A DNA stretch of 14,177 nt. Origin: Microcaldota archaeon (GTDB lineage Archaea > Micrarchaeota > Micrarchaeia > Anstonellales > Bilamarchaeaceae). The DNA is taken from contig DAOVFD010000012.1 in the NCBI GenBank assembly GCA_030668565.1, positions 1-14,177 of the forward strand, written 5' to 3'. The translations under genes and the position numbers were made by a program. The notes below the pieces were generated by a model. That model did not search any database. It saw only the letters and a list, made by a program, of their open reading frames with translations, and was not told the origin of the DNA. Shown here piece by piece: positions 6,450-13,559 of the stretch; the stretch's first letter is position 1; every line of letters begins with the position of its first letter.

Positions 6450-6707
6450 ATGGTAAACAGGTTCATCCGCATCAAACCATGCAAAATGCTGCTCGTCCTG
6501 AAGGACAGCCAGGATACCAAGTACCTAACCGAGCTTGCCAAGGAAAGCGGCGCCACCTATGTTCACACTACAAAGCTGATAAGGGAAATGGAAGGGAAAG
6601 GAATAGTCACTACGGAACTGAACGGAAAAAAGAGAATGGTAAAGCTTACTGACAAGGGGATAAAAATAGCCAATGCTCTCGCAGAGGTTATCAATTCACT
6701 GGAGTAA
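6450..6707 (+). CDS. Winged-helix DNA-binding protein
   Basis: An 85-residue single-domain winged helix-turn-helix protein. Helices around 9-18 (CKMLLVLKDS), 24-32 (YLTELAKES) and the recognition helix 36-48 (YVHTTKLIREMEG) precede the wing (GIVTTELNGKKRMVKLT), then a terminal helix (KGIKIANALAEVINSLE). The layout is MarR/PadR-like and the size is typical of minimal archaeal regulators; I cannot name a target. The ATG at 6450 is chosen over upstream in-frame codons inside fttA because AGGTGA (6440-6445, overlapping the fttA stop) is a good ribosome-binding site. The 4-nt gap means it is co-transcribed and probably translationally coupled with fttA. Its stop codon directly abuts the stop of the next minus-strand gene. 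Confidence 0.85.
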   Translation: MVNRFIRIKPCKMLLVLKDSQDTKYLTELAKESGATYVHTTKLIREMEGKGIVTTELNGKKRMVKLTDKGIKIANALAEVINSLE

Positions 6708-7154
6708 TCACACGATTCTCAGTGTTGTTTTTGTTTTCATGTAATTGAGGACTTTTTCATATCCTATGTAATGCGCATATACTGTTACCCCTATCTCATG
6801 CGTTCCAGGTGTTGTCTGCGTGCTTGCCCATATCGGAACAGACACCTCTTTGATTTCGTCAGGCATGACTTCCCCTGTTCTTTTTTCCATCGCCTTGTTT
6901 ATGCAGGTAGGCTCGAATCCTATCAGCGCATTCTTCGGAAGCAGGATATCCACGGATACAAGCTGCGGGTCCTTTGTCAGGTTTTTTATCTTTATGAGCA
7001 GATTGACGGAGTTTTTGCTGTTTGCAGAAAGCCGCAGGGGCGTAAACGAAAGATTAATCTTGAAAGGCTTTGCCAGTATCCTACCGCCAGTTATCTCTTT
7101 CCCGGATTTCCCTTCTTCCTTTTTTTTTCCTAATAACCAATCAAAAGCTCCCAT
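6708..7154 (-). CDS. Unknown beta-rich (Ig-like) protein with amphipathic N-terminus
   Basis: A 148-residue protein I cannot assign to a named family. It begins MGAFDWLLGKKKEEGKSGK: a short hydrophobic/amphipathic segment followed by a Lys/Glu/Gly linker. From about residue 30 on it has alternating strand-like segments (INLSFTPLRLSA, VNLLIKIKNLT, QLVSVDILLP, EIKEVSVPIWAS, THEIGVTVYAHY, TTLRIV) typical of an Ig-like beta-sandwich. There is no signal peptide, transmembrane helix or cysteine pair pattern (one Cys), so it is probably cytoplasmic. The N-terminal segment might touch the membrane, as MGxFDxL starts do in some archaeal proteins; that is inference. The ATG at 7154 has GGTG 6 nt upstream. 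It is divergent from the surface-protein gene and abuts the winged-helix gene tail-to-tail. Confidence 0.8.
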   Translation of the reverse strand: MGAFDWLLGKKKEEGKSGKEITGGRILAKPFKINLSFTPLRLSANSKNSVNLLIKIKNLTKDPQLVSVDILLPKNALIGFEPTCINKAMEKRTGEVMPDEIKEVSVPIWASTQTTPGTHEIGVTVYAHYIGYEKVLNYMKTKTTLRIV

Positions 7155-7178
7155 TTGAACACCATGATTTATAAATAC

Positions 7179-7200
7179 TTTTTAATGAATGCTTTTTAAT
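7179..7200. promoter_or_regulatory. Repeated TATA-like CTTTTTAAT in a divergent spacer
   Basis: CTTTTTAAT occurs twice (7179-7187 and 7192-7200) in the 85-bp gap between ATG 7154 (minus) and ATG 7240 (plus). TTTATAAA (7168-7175) is a third candidate but lies too close to the minus-strand ATG. The distal copy is spaced correctly for a minus-strand start near 7170 and for a plus-strand start near 7222. The plus leader carries GGGGGTG at 7228-7234. Confidence 0.4.
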
Positions 7201-7239
7201 CTTAATCTTTTAAGTTGATTAAAACCTGGGGGTGCCAAA

Positions 7240-8676
7240 ATGAAAACACAAGATAGATTATTGCTCATTGCGGGTGTAGTACTGGTAATCGTTGCCGTGG
7301 TGATTACATTTATTCCGGGCCCGGCAACCGTCGGACCGGATACCACGGAAGCCGAGGAACTGCTGAAAAAAACTATCGGGGTCGGGAAGGGCCAGACCGA
7401 TTACTATTATTCATACAGTGAAAGCAACGACGGTTATGTGATAGATTACACTCTTCTTGTGAGAGGCGATGAAAAGATGCTGGATTTCAGCAATCCTATC
7501 TCCGAAAAGGAGCTTTATCTCTTAAGCAACGATACAATATTCTGCGTCGATTTCATGAACGTCAGGATGTGTTCATCGGTAAAAAATACCACCGAGCCGA
7601 TGTTCCACAGTTATCTGCTTTCACTGCAATCAAAGTTTTTCGACGATTCAACCATAGAAATGAATATGGAACAGATGGATTATTTTATGGAGAATGGATA
7701 CGTTGAGTTCTCGCCCGTGCTCGTCAATAAAACAGTGAACGGGCATGGATGTACCGAGATAAGCTATGTTACGGACCTTACAAACCTCACTGTCGGTGAG
7801 GCAGCCCGTTTCAGTATCTCCCCGACCAGCCCGAAGGTCTTCAGCTGGAATATGTGTATCGATGACAAAACAGGAATCGCATACTCAAAACATTTCAACT
7901 ATTCCTATCGGGGAAAGCAGTACTACTGGGATTTTGAGCTTATCGATTACGAATGGTACACCAATAAACAAATTACTCCCCCGGAAAATCTTACGGAAGG
8001 GGCCTATGATGTCCTTCTTGAAGAAAGCGAATGGAAAAACGAGCTGCAGAGATGTTACTCTGGAGATGAGGAGGACAAGGACAGATGTATCTCATTAGTT
8101 GCCCTTCAGCTCAAGATGAAATCCATCTGCGACCTTGCCGGTGAGCGAAGGGACAGATGCCTTGTGAGCATAGTTGCCCTGACTCTTGATGAATCAATAT
8201 GTATGGATATATCCGATGCAGGGTACAAGGACGACTGTTATATAGAAATGGCCGGCGGAACAAAGAACAGCACGTACTGCTCAATGATAGCGAATTCCTC
8301 CAAAGTTGAATTATGCATGAATGTTTCCCAGTCAATGGAAGAAAATGAAACAGCGGGCATCCCCAACCCAGCAGCAGTAAACTGCGCTGACAAAGGATAC
8401 GGTTACGAGATAAGAAAGGACAACGAGACGGGCGGCGAGTATGGAGTCTGTATATATGAAGGTCTGGAATGCGAGGAATGGGCTCTCTTCAGGGAGGAAT
8501 GCTGTCTCACTGATGCAGATTGTCTTTTCGGAAACTGCACAGACCAGAAATGTCCTGCTACCGGGGAGGAAACCGCAGGCAATGAAACGAACAGCACGGT
8601 CGACATGCAGAAATTCCTGGATTATCTAGAGAACTTTAGTGAAGACAATGAAACGAACGAGTCGGAGAGTTCATGA
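7240..8676 (+). CDS. Membrane-anchored Cys-rich surface protein with DUF333 domain
   Basis: A 478-residue protein predicted to face outward. One N-terminal transmembrane anchor (about residues 7-26) has no obvious signal-peptidase site. Residues 30-260 form an unrecognised polar domain with four cysteines. Residues 272-359 hold four 24-26-residue Cys-pair repeats. Residues 373-421 match DUF333 (NPAAVNC, GGEYGVC, ECEEWALF), known from small secreted 'putative hemolysin'-like proteins. Next is a compact Cys knot (C421, C422, C428, C433, C438), then an acidic Asn/Glu/Thr/Ser tail. I count 20 cysteines and 17 N-x-S/T sequons, many in the tail, which points to disulfides and N-glycosylation outside the cell. 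GGGGGTG lies 5 nt before the ATG. Its stop overlaps the start of the glycosyltransferase gene (ATGA). Function is unknown; haemolysis should not be inferred from the DUF333 label. Confidence 0.88.
   Translation: MKTQDRLLLIAGVVLVIVAVVITFIPGPATVGPDTTEAEELLKKTIGVGKGQTDYYYSYSESNDGYVIDYTLLVRGDEKMLDFSNPISEKELYLLSNDTIFCVDFMNVRMCSSVKNTTEPMFHSYLLSLQSKFFDDSTIEMNMEQMDYFMENGYVEFSPVLVNKTVNGHGCTEISYVTDLTNLTVGEAARFSISPTSPKVFSWNMCIDDKTGIAYSKHFNYSYRGKQYYWDFELIDYEWYTNKQITPPENLTEGAYDVLLEESEWKNELQRCYSGDEEDKDRCISLVALQLKMKSICDLAGERRDRCLVSIVALTLDESICMDISDAGYKDDCYIEMAGGTKNSTYCSMIANSSKVELCMNVSQSMEENETAGIPNPAAVNCADKGYGYEIRKDNETGGEYGVCIYEGLECEEWALFREECCLTDADCLFGNCTDQKCPATGEETAGNETNSTVDMQKFLDYLENFSEDNETNESESS
8053..8316 (+). 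repeat. Four tandem Cys-pair repeats within the surface protein
   Basis: Protein-level repeats with Cys pairs at 272/283, 297/307, 321/333 and 347/359, spaced 24, 24 and 26 residues between first cysteines. Units 1-3 carry an (R/K)D-x-C before the second Cys (KDRC, RDRC, KDDC); in unit 4 this is VELC. Hydrophobic or Ala-rich segments such as SLVALQL and SIVALTL follow. The cysteines could form one disulfide per unit. The repeat is degenerate at DNA level. Confidence 0.75.
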
Positions 8677-9821
8677 AGGTTGCCGTATTTACCGAAACGT
8701 ACCATCCGCAAAAAAACGGAGTGGTTGTCTTTCTTTCCGATATTCTTCCAATTATCTCAAAAAAGGCGGAGGTTGTGCTTTTTGCACCAGGTGGGAAGAA
8801 GCTCAGGACCGAAAGAATAAACAGGAGGTTCAGGATATACTGGGTTCCTGCAGACCCCTTTCCTTTTTATGAAGGATACAGAATGTCCAGAATAAGGAGC
8901 AGGCAAATAGAAAAAATACTTAAAAAAGAAAAACCGGATGTAGTCCATCTGCATGCTCCGGTTCTTATGGGTCTGAAGGCATTGCGTGTTTCAAAAGAAA
9001 TGGGTCTTCCTGTTATTGCGACCTACCATACCCACTTCCCCGACTATATCCCCCATCTTTTCAAGGGAATGCTGCCCAAGCATCTTGCGGAATTTTCAAA
9101 ATCTCCCGTAAGAAAATTGATATCCTATGTCTTTTCAAAGGCAGATTGCACTACTGCGCCAACAGAAGAGCTCAAAAAAGAGCTTAAGGCATACGGGGTA
9201 AAGAATGTTCTTTATATACCTAATGGTATTTCGCTTAAAAAGTTCGCAAAAGTTGATAAGAAAAAATTCATGAAAAAATACAAAATACCCGCAGGTAAAC
9301 CAATCGTCCTTTATGTTGGGAGGATAAGTTTTGAGAAAAAGGTCGACCGCCTCATAAAAGCATTCAAGAACGTAAACAATGCAATCCTTGTTATAGTCGG
9401 TTCGGGACCTTCCCTGGAAGAATACAAAAAACTTGCGAAAGAGCTTGAGATGGAAAATGTCATATTCACCGGTTTCGTGGAAGATGAACTACTGCCGGGT
9501 GCTTATGCTTCTGCGGATATTTTTGCCTCAGCATCTGACAGCGAAACATTCGGCCTTACTTTTGTGGAAGCGATGAACTTTGGGATTCCTGTAATAGGGG
9601 TGAAGCGCCTTGGTGCCAAAGAGGTCATAAAAGACAAGGAGAACGGCTTTCTTGTTGAAGTTGGAAAGGAAGATGAGATGGCAGACAAAATAAACATTCT
9701 CCTCAGGAGGCCTGCGCTCAGAAAAAAACTCGGAAAACAGGGCAAGAAAGACGCAAAAGAATATGATATTGAAAAGGTCGCTGAAAAATTCCTGGAACTT
9801 TACAAAGATGCTAAACGCTGA
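8673..9821 (+). CDS. GT4-family glycosyltransferase
   Basis: A 382-residue retaining GT-B glycosyltransferase. The N-terminal Rossmann domain begins VAVFTETYHPQKNGVVVFLS, the acceptor-side glycine loop. VVHLHAP and ATYHTHFPDYIPH (116-128) are typical of the PimA/MgtA-like and archaeal lipid- or glycan-modifying branch. The C-terminal donor domain shows LYVGRISFEKKVD (R217, K222), VGSGP, FTGFV and the E-x7-E pair E291/E299 (SETFGLTFVEA), which binds the nucleotide sugar. No transmembrane helix is present; it likely works at the inner membrane face. The ATG overlaps the upstream stop as ATGA, so translation is coupled to the surface-protein gene. This suggests, but does not prove, a role in glycosylating that protein or its lipid-linked sugar. 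Sugar and acceptor cannot be read from sequence. The last 11 bp overlap pgk. Confidence 0.92.
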   Translation: MKVAVFTETYHPQKNGVVVFLSDILPIISKKAEVVLFAPGGKKLRTERINRRFRIYWVPADPFPFYEGYRMSRIRSRQIEKILKKEKPDVVHLHAPVLMGLKALRVSKEMGLPVIATYHTHFPDYIPHLFKGMLPKHLAEFSKSPVRKLISYVFSKADCTTAPTEELKKELKAYGVKNVLYIPNGISLKKFAKVDKKKFMKKYKIPAGKPIVLYVGRISFEKKVDRLIKAFKNVNNAILVIVGSGPSLEEYKKLAKELEMENVIFTGFVEDELLPGAYASADIFASASDSETFGLTFVEAMNFGIPVIGVKRLGAKEVIKDKENGFLVEVGKEDEMADKINILLRRPALRKKLGKQGKKDAKEYDIEKVAEKFLELYKDAKR

Positions 9822-10995
9822 ATTTTTTCTCATTCTCTTCCAGGGCCTTTATGCCGGGCAGTTCCTTTCCACAAAGGTATTCTATCAGTGCCTTCCCTGC
9901 AAGGCTTACATAGCCGAATCCGCTCTTGTCTATTCCCAGTTTTTTTATCGCGGTTATAGTATGCCCCCCGCCAATAAGCGAGTATGATTTTGATTCTGCT
10001 ATTGCCTCCAGAATACTTTTTGTCCCTTTTGCAAACTTTTCTGATTCATAGACGCCCATAGGTCCATTCATGATTACCGCTCCTGCCTCTGATATTATCC
10101 TGCTGTATTTTTCAATCGTCTTCTCTCCGATATCGAAAATCTCTCCCTTCTTTATCCTGTCTGAATCGCATTCAACCCTTTCATCTCCTATCTTAAGCCC
10201 CACATCCACCGGGATTTCTATTTTGTCCCCGAATTCTCCAAGAATCTTTTCCGCATCCTCAAGATACTTTCCCAATCCCTCTTTTTCAAAATATTCTTCG
10301 GAATCGCCTATTGAATATCCCTTTGCCTTCAGAAGCAGTATCGAAAGCGCCCCTCCGGTAAGGAATTTATCCGCCATTCCTCCGGAAAGCCAGCTTCTCA
10401 TGATATTGAATGAGTCCTTAACCTTGGAGCCCCCAAGCACAAAAACAACATCCTTGACTCCTTTCAATGATTCAAGCGCGTTCACTTCATTGGAAATGAC
10501 ATCGCCGTAAAAAGCAGGAATCCTTTTTGAAAATCCTACAACGCTTGATTGGGCCCTATGCGCAACGCTCAATGGGTCAAGAACGTAATAATCCACAAGC
10601 GGGGAAAGCTCCCTTACAATCTCACCCTCCTCCGTCATCTCGTCCTCACGCACCCTTACGTTCTGAAGGAGTATCACCTCACCTTCTTTCAAATTTTCTA
10701 TCGCATTTTTTGCCTTCCCCCCTGTCAAATCATCAACATATTTCACAGGCCTTCCTACATAAACCCCAATAAGTCCTGCGTGCTGTTCAAGGTTCAGGAA
10801 ATCCATTTCCCCTTTTCTTCCCTGATGAGCAAGCACAATCACTTTCGCTCCTCTCTCCGCCAGCTTCCTTATCGTCCTGGAATGCGCTTCTATTCTTTCT
10901 CCGGGAACTATCCTCCCGTTTTCTATTGCGCAGTTGAAATCCACCCTTATGAGTATCTTCTTTCCCATGACATCAAAATCAGAAATCCGCCTCAT
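9811..10995 (-). CDS. pgk: Phosphoglycerate kinase with divergent motifs
   Basis: Interconverts 1,3-bisphosphoglycerate + ADP and 3-phosphoglycerate + ATP in the lower glycolytic/gluconeogenic path. The 394 residues (archaeal enzymes are about 400-415) keep RVDFN (17-21), the Arg in GERIEAHSRTI, LAHQGR (55-60), NVRV (112-115), AHRAQ (145-149), GGSKVKDS (188-195), NGPMGVYE (310-317) and the nucleotide loop GGGHT (342-346). Two usually conserved motifs differ. The NDAF block before AHR is LDPL (139-142), and the late STGGGA phosphate loop is SLAGKA (364-369). The start codon overlaps the stop of topA (ATGA), and the ATG is the only sensible start. The 3' end overlaps the glycosyltransferase by 11 bp. 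Identity is firm; full activity is likely but the altered loops deserve a check. Confidence 0.94.
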   Translation of the reverse strand: MRRISDFDVMGKKILIRVDFNCAIENGRIVPGERIEAHSRTIRKLAERGAKVIVLAHQGRKGEMDFLNLEQHAGLIGVYVGRPVKYVDDLTGGKAKNAIENLKEGEVILLQNVRVREDEMTEEGEIVRELSPLVDYYVLDPLSVAHRAQSSVVGFSKRIPAFYGDVISNEVNALESLKGVKDVVFVLGGSKVKDSFNIMRSWLSGGMADKFLTGGALSILLLKAKGYSIGDSEEYFEKEGLGKYLEDAEKILGEFGDKIEIPVDVGLKIGDERVECDSDRIKKGEIFDIGEKTIEKYSRIISEAGAVIMNGPMGVYESEKFAKGTKSILEAIAESKSYSLIGGGHTITAIKKLGIDKSGFGYVSLAGKALIEYLCGKELPGIKALEENEKKFSV

Positions 10996-13025
10996 TTCTT
11001 CTCACCTTTCTTCTTCCATTTATCTTTTGAGGGGCAGTTCGGGTCTATACACATCTCGAATCTCATCTTCTGTCTTGCCACGAAAACAACCGGCTTTCCG
11101 CATTCCTTGCATATCTTTTCAGTTATCTTTACGAATGCACCTGTCGGCAGCGGATAAGTGTTTCTGCATTCCGGATAACCGCTGCATCCTATGAACTGCC
11201 TTCCAGCCTTCATTCTTATTATTCTCAGGCTTCCCCCGCATTTATCGCATTTCCCGACCACGTTCTCTTTCGCTTCCGTAACCTTCAATGATTCGGCAAT
11301 CTCCTTCCCTATCTTCCCCTCGTTCTTCTTCCATTTGTCAAGAATCTGGATAAGTATCTCCTTTCCCTCCTCTATCACTTCCTCTTTTCCGAGTTTTCCC
11401 TCCTGTATCTTTTCCATGTTCTCCTCTATCTTTCTTGTCAGCTCCTCATCAAGTATCTCGGGTGCATATTTCTCCAGAACATCCCTGACCTTCAGACCGA
11501 AATCCGTTACTTCTATGGGTTTTCCGCTTGCATAACCTCTTTTGAAAAGCGTGTCTATTATTGTGGACCTAGTGGCCTTTGTACCGAGTTTTCTCTTTTC
11601 AAGTTCGGATACTATTGATGCCTGTGTATATCTTTTCGGAGGCTGGGTTTCCTTTTTCGTCTTTTTCTTTCTCTTTACATCCACTTCCTCTCCTTTCACA
11701 AATTCAGGTAGTTCCTTGTCAACACCCCTGAAATATCTTCCGTAAAACTCAGTCCATCCCTTATCCGTTATCCTGCTTCCTTTTGCAAAATACGGTTCCC
11801 CTCCGGCATCAACATCCACATTGGTGTTCTCCTTTTCAGCAGCGGGTGCAAAAGCAGAAAGGAATCTTCTTACAATCAAATCATAGAGTTGTCCTTCATC
11901 CTTTCCAAGTTTTCCTTTGGGTTTGAGTCCTGTTGGATGGATTGCAGGATGTGCAGGATCTGTTTTCTTTCCCTGGAATATCCTGAACCATCTGTTTTCC
12001 ATTATTTTTTTCGTGATAGGTTCGTATTCTCCGATGTCCGCCATTTTCTTTATAATCGAAGGAAGGTTTATGCTGGGGGGAATCTGCTGTGATGAGGTTC
12101 TTGGATATGTTATGAGTGAATCTTCATAGAGTGATTGTGCAACCTGGAGTGTTTTTGAAGGATTGAAACCGAAAGTCCTGTGGGCCTCCACCTGCAGACT
12201 TGTGAGGTCAAAGCACGGGCCGGGCCATACCTTAATTGCTTTCTTCTCAACCTTTGTAACCGTTCCTTCCTTTGCGGTCCTCTCAAGGCCTTTCCCCGCT
12301 TCTCCCTCATCGAAGAATCTCTCTTTCCTGTGTATAAATTGAACTCCTTTGATGCTTGCCGTAAGAACCCAGTAGGGGACAGGAACGAATGCCCTGATTT
12401 CCTTTTCGAGGGTTGCGAGAATGTTCAGTGCAGGCCCCTGGACCCTTCCTATGCTCATTACCTTCATCTGTGCCGCTGTTCTCAATGCACCCATCAGCGC
12501 CCTGCTCAGGTTTATACCATAATACCAGTCAAGAACATGCCTTGCCTCCCCTGCATATGCATTGTTATAGTCGAAATCACCCATGTTTTCATATGCTTCC
12601 GACAGATCTTTCCTCGTAAGTGCTGAGAATTTCATTCTCTTTCCTTCTTTTATTTTGGTTGCAAACCGGAATACATTGTAAGAAATTAAAGTTCCCTCAA
12701 TGTCATAGTCGCAGGCAGATACAAAACTATCCGCCTTTTTCCCAAGCTCCTCAAGAAGGGAAAGGTATGGTTTTGTGAAAGCAGCAGTCTTTGATGCCTT
12801 ATAAGAGGGAACCCATTCAATGTCAAAAACAGGATATCCCCTGGTTCTGTCCTTTTCTGCCAGCGTGTAAATATGGCCTACCGCAGGCGCAACCACTATA
12901 AGTTTACCGTCCTTTTCAACCTCGTAATAGCTGACATTGCCCCTTGCTTTCCTTGTAACCTTTTCCCCTATTGCGTTGGCTATTTTCTGGGTGACTTTTG
13001 GCTTTTCCGCAACTATGAGTTCCAT
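10992..13025 (-). CDS. topA: DNA topoisomerase type IA with C-terminal zinc fingers
   Basis: Relaxes or decatenates DNA by single-strand passage through a 5'-phosphotyrosine intermediate. The 677-residue protein starts MELIVAEKPKV, giving the TOPRIM glutamate E7. The metal-binding motif D106-x-D108-x-E110-G lies in ACDYDIEG. IGRVQGP (192-198) and the active site SLITYPRTSS, with Y307, follow. GTKATRSTIIDTLFKRGY lies in the late gate region. Two four-Cys fingers close the protein: C593/C596/C614/C620 and C639/C642/C659/C664. The layout matches archaeal topoisomerase I/III; no reverse-gyrase helicase domain is present. There is little room for a leader, so translation may be nearly leaderless. 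The stop overlaps the pgk start (ATGA), putting topA first in a topA-pgk unit divergent from the phosphoribosyltransferase. Confidence 0.95.
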   Translation of the reverse strand: MELIVAEKPKVTQKIANAIGEKVTRKARGNVSYYEVEKDGKLIVVAPAVGHIYTLAEKDRTRGYPVFDIEWVPSYKASKTAAFTKPYLSLLEELGKKADSFVSACDYDIEGTLISYNVFRFATKIKEGKRMKFSALTRKDLSEAYENMGDFDYNNAYAGEARHVLDWYYGINLSRALMGALRTAAQMKVMSIGRVQGPALNILATLEKEIRAFVPVPYWVLTASIKGVQFIHRKERFFDEGEAGKGLERTAKEGTVTKVEKKAIKVWPGPCFDLTSLQVEAHRTFGFNPSKTLQVAQSLYEDSLITYPRTSSQQIPPSINLPSIIKKMADIGEYEPITKKIMENRWFRIFQGKKTDPAHPAIHPTGLKPKGKLGKDEGQLYDLIVRRFLSAFAPAAEKENTNVDVDAGGEPYFAKGSRITDKGWTEFYGRYFRGVDKELPEFVKGEEVDVKRKKKTKKETQPPKRYTQASIVSELEKRKLGTKATRSTIIDTLFKRGYASGKPIEVTDFGLKVRDVLEKYAPEILDEELTRKIEENMEKIQEGKLGKEEVIEEGKEILIQILDKWKKNEGKIGKEIAESLKVTEAKENVVGKCDKCGGSLRIIRMKAGRQFIGCSGYPECRNTYPLPTGAFVKITEKICKECGKPVVFVARQKMRFEMCIDPNCPSKDKWKKKGEKK

Positions 13026-13053
13026 AACAATCAGGGGTTTATGTAAATAGACA

Positions 13054-13066
13054 ATTCTTAAAAAGG
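13054..13066. promoter_or_regulatory. Shared TATA element between topA and the phosphoribosyltransferase
   Basis: ATTCTTAAAAAGG in the 61-bp divergent spacer is centred 26 bp before ATG 13087, ideal for a leaderless plus-strand transcript. Read on the other strand it would start topA near 13034, about 9 nt before its ATG. A second candidate, TTTATGTAAAT (13038-13048), is closer to topA. The GGTGAGGTG at 13065-13073 is 13 nt from ATG 13087, long for a ribosome-binding site. Confidence 0.45.
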
Positions 13067-13086
13067 TGAGGTGTAAAAAATCAGTT

Positions 13087-13557
13087 ATGAAATTTCTAAG
13101 ATTATCCTGGGATGATGGAGCAACACTCTGCGAAGAGCTCGTTGAAAAAACAAAGGATTACAAGCCCGATGTTCTTATAGGAGTATCGAGGGGTGGATTA
13201 GTGCCGTTGAGAATCTTCGCAGATGTTCTTGATATGAAGAAAATAGGGATTCTTGGAATCCAGTTCTATAAGGCAATAGGGAAGAGGAACAAATTCCCTG
13301 AAATTACGCATGATATGCCTCTTAACATCGAAGGAAAGAAAGTCCTGATTATAGACGATATTGCAGATACGGGAAAAAGCCTGATTACGGCAAAGGAATA
13401 CATCGAGAAAAAGGGCGCAAAGGAAATCAGGACTGCCACTTTGCATTTCAAGCCGACTTCACTAATAACTCCTGATTATTATATTAGAATTACGACTGAC
13501 TGGATAATTTATCCCTGGGAACTCCACGAGGCAGAAAGAGAAATAAAAAAGAAATAA
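13087..13557 (+). CDS. Purine-type phosphoribosyltransferase (COG2236-like)
   Basis: A 156-residue type I phosphoribosyltransferase. Such enzymes join a free base to PRPP, most likely in hypoxanthine/guanine/xanthine salvage. Family features are LSWDDGATLCEELVEK (6-21), the PPi-loop VSRGGLVP (33-40) and the PRPP-binding signature VLIIDDIADTGKS (87-99). The C-terminal KPTSLITPDYYI...DWIIYPWE matches the archaeal/bacterial Gpt-like group with W/Y base-stacking residues. I start at ATG 13087 rather than the in-frame GTG at 13066: family members begin at this point, and a TATA element is placed for a leaderless start at 13087. The exact base is not readable from sequence. The stop lies 2 nt from the stop of the convergent regulator. 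Confidence 0.9.
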   Translation: MKFLRLSWDDGATLCEELVEKTKDYKPDVLIGVSRGGLVPLRIFADVLDMKKIGILGIQFYKAIGKRNKFPEITHDMPLNIEGKKVLIIDDIADTGKSLITAKEYIEKKGAKEIRTATLHFKPTSLITPDYYIRITTDWIIYPWELHEAEREIKKK

Positions 13558-13559
13558 AA

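Noticed and set aside
10549..11157. 202-codon plus-strand frame
   Set aside because: Crosses the topA-pgk junction on the opposite strand. Both real genes are intact, and the frame's translation is low-complexity with no domain.
12180..12626. 148-codon plus-strand Cys/Leu/Arg-rich frame
   Set aside because: Antisense shadow of the topA catalytic region; the Cys richness comes from complementing Ala/Thr/Gly codons.
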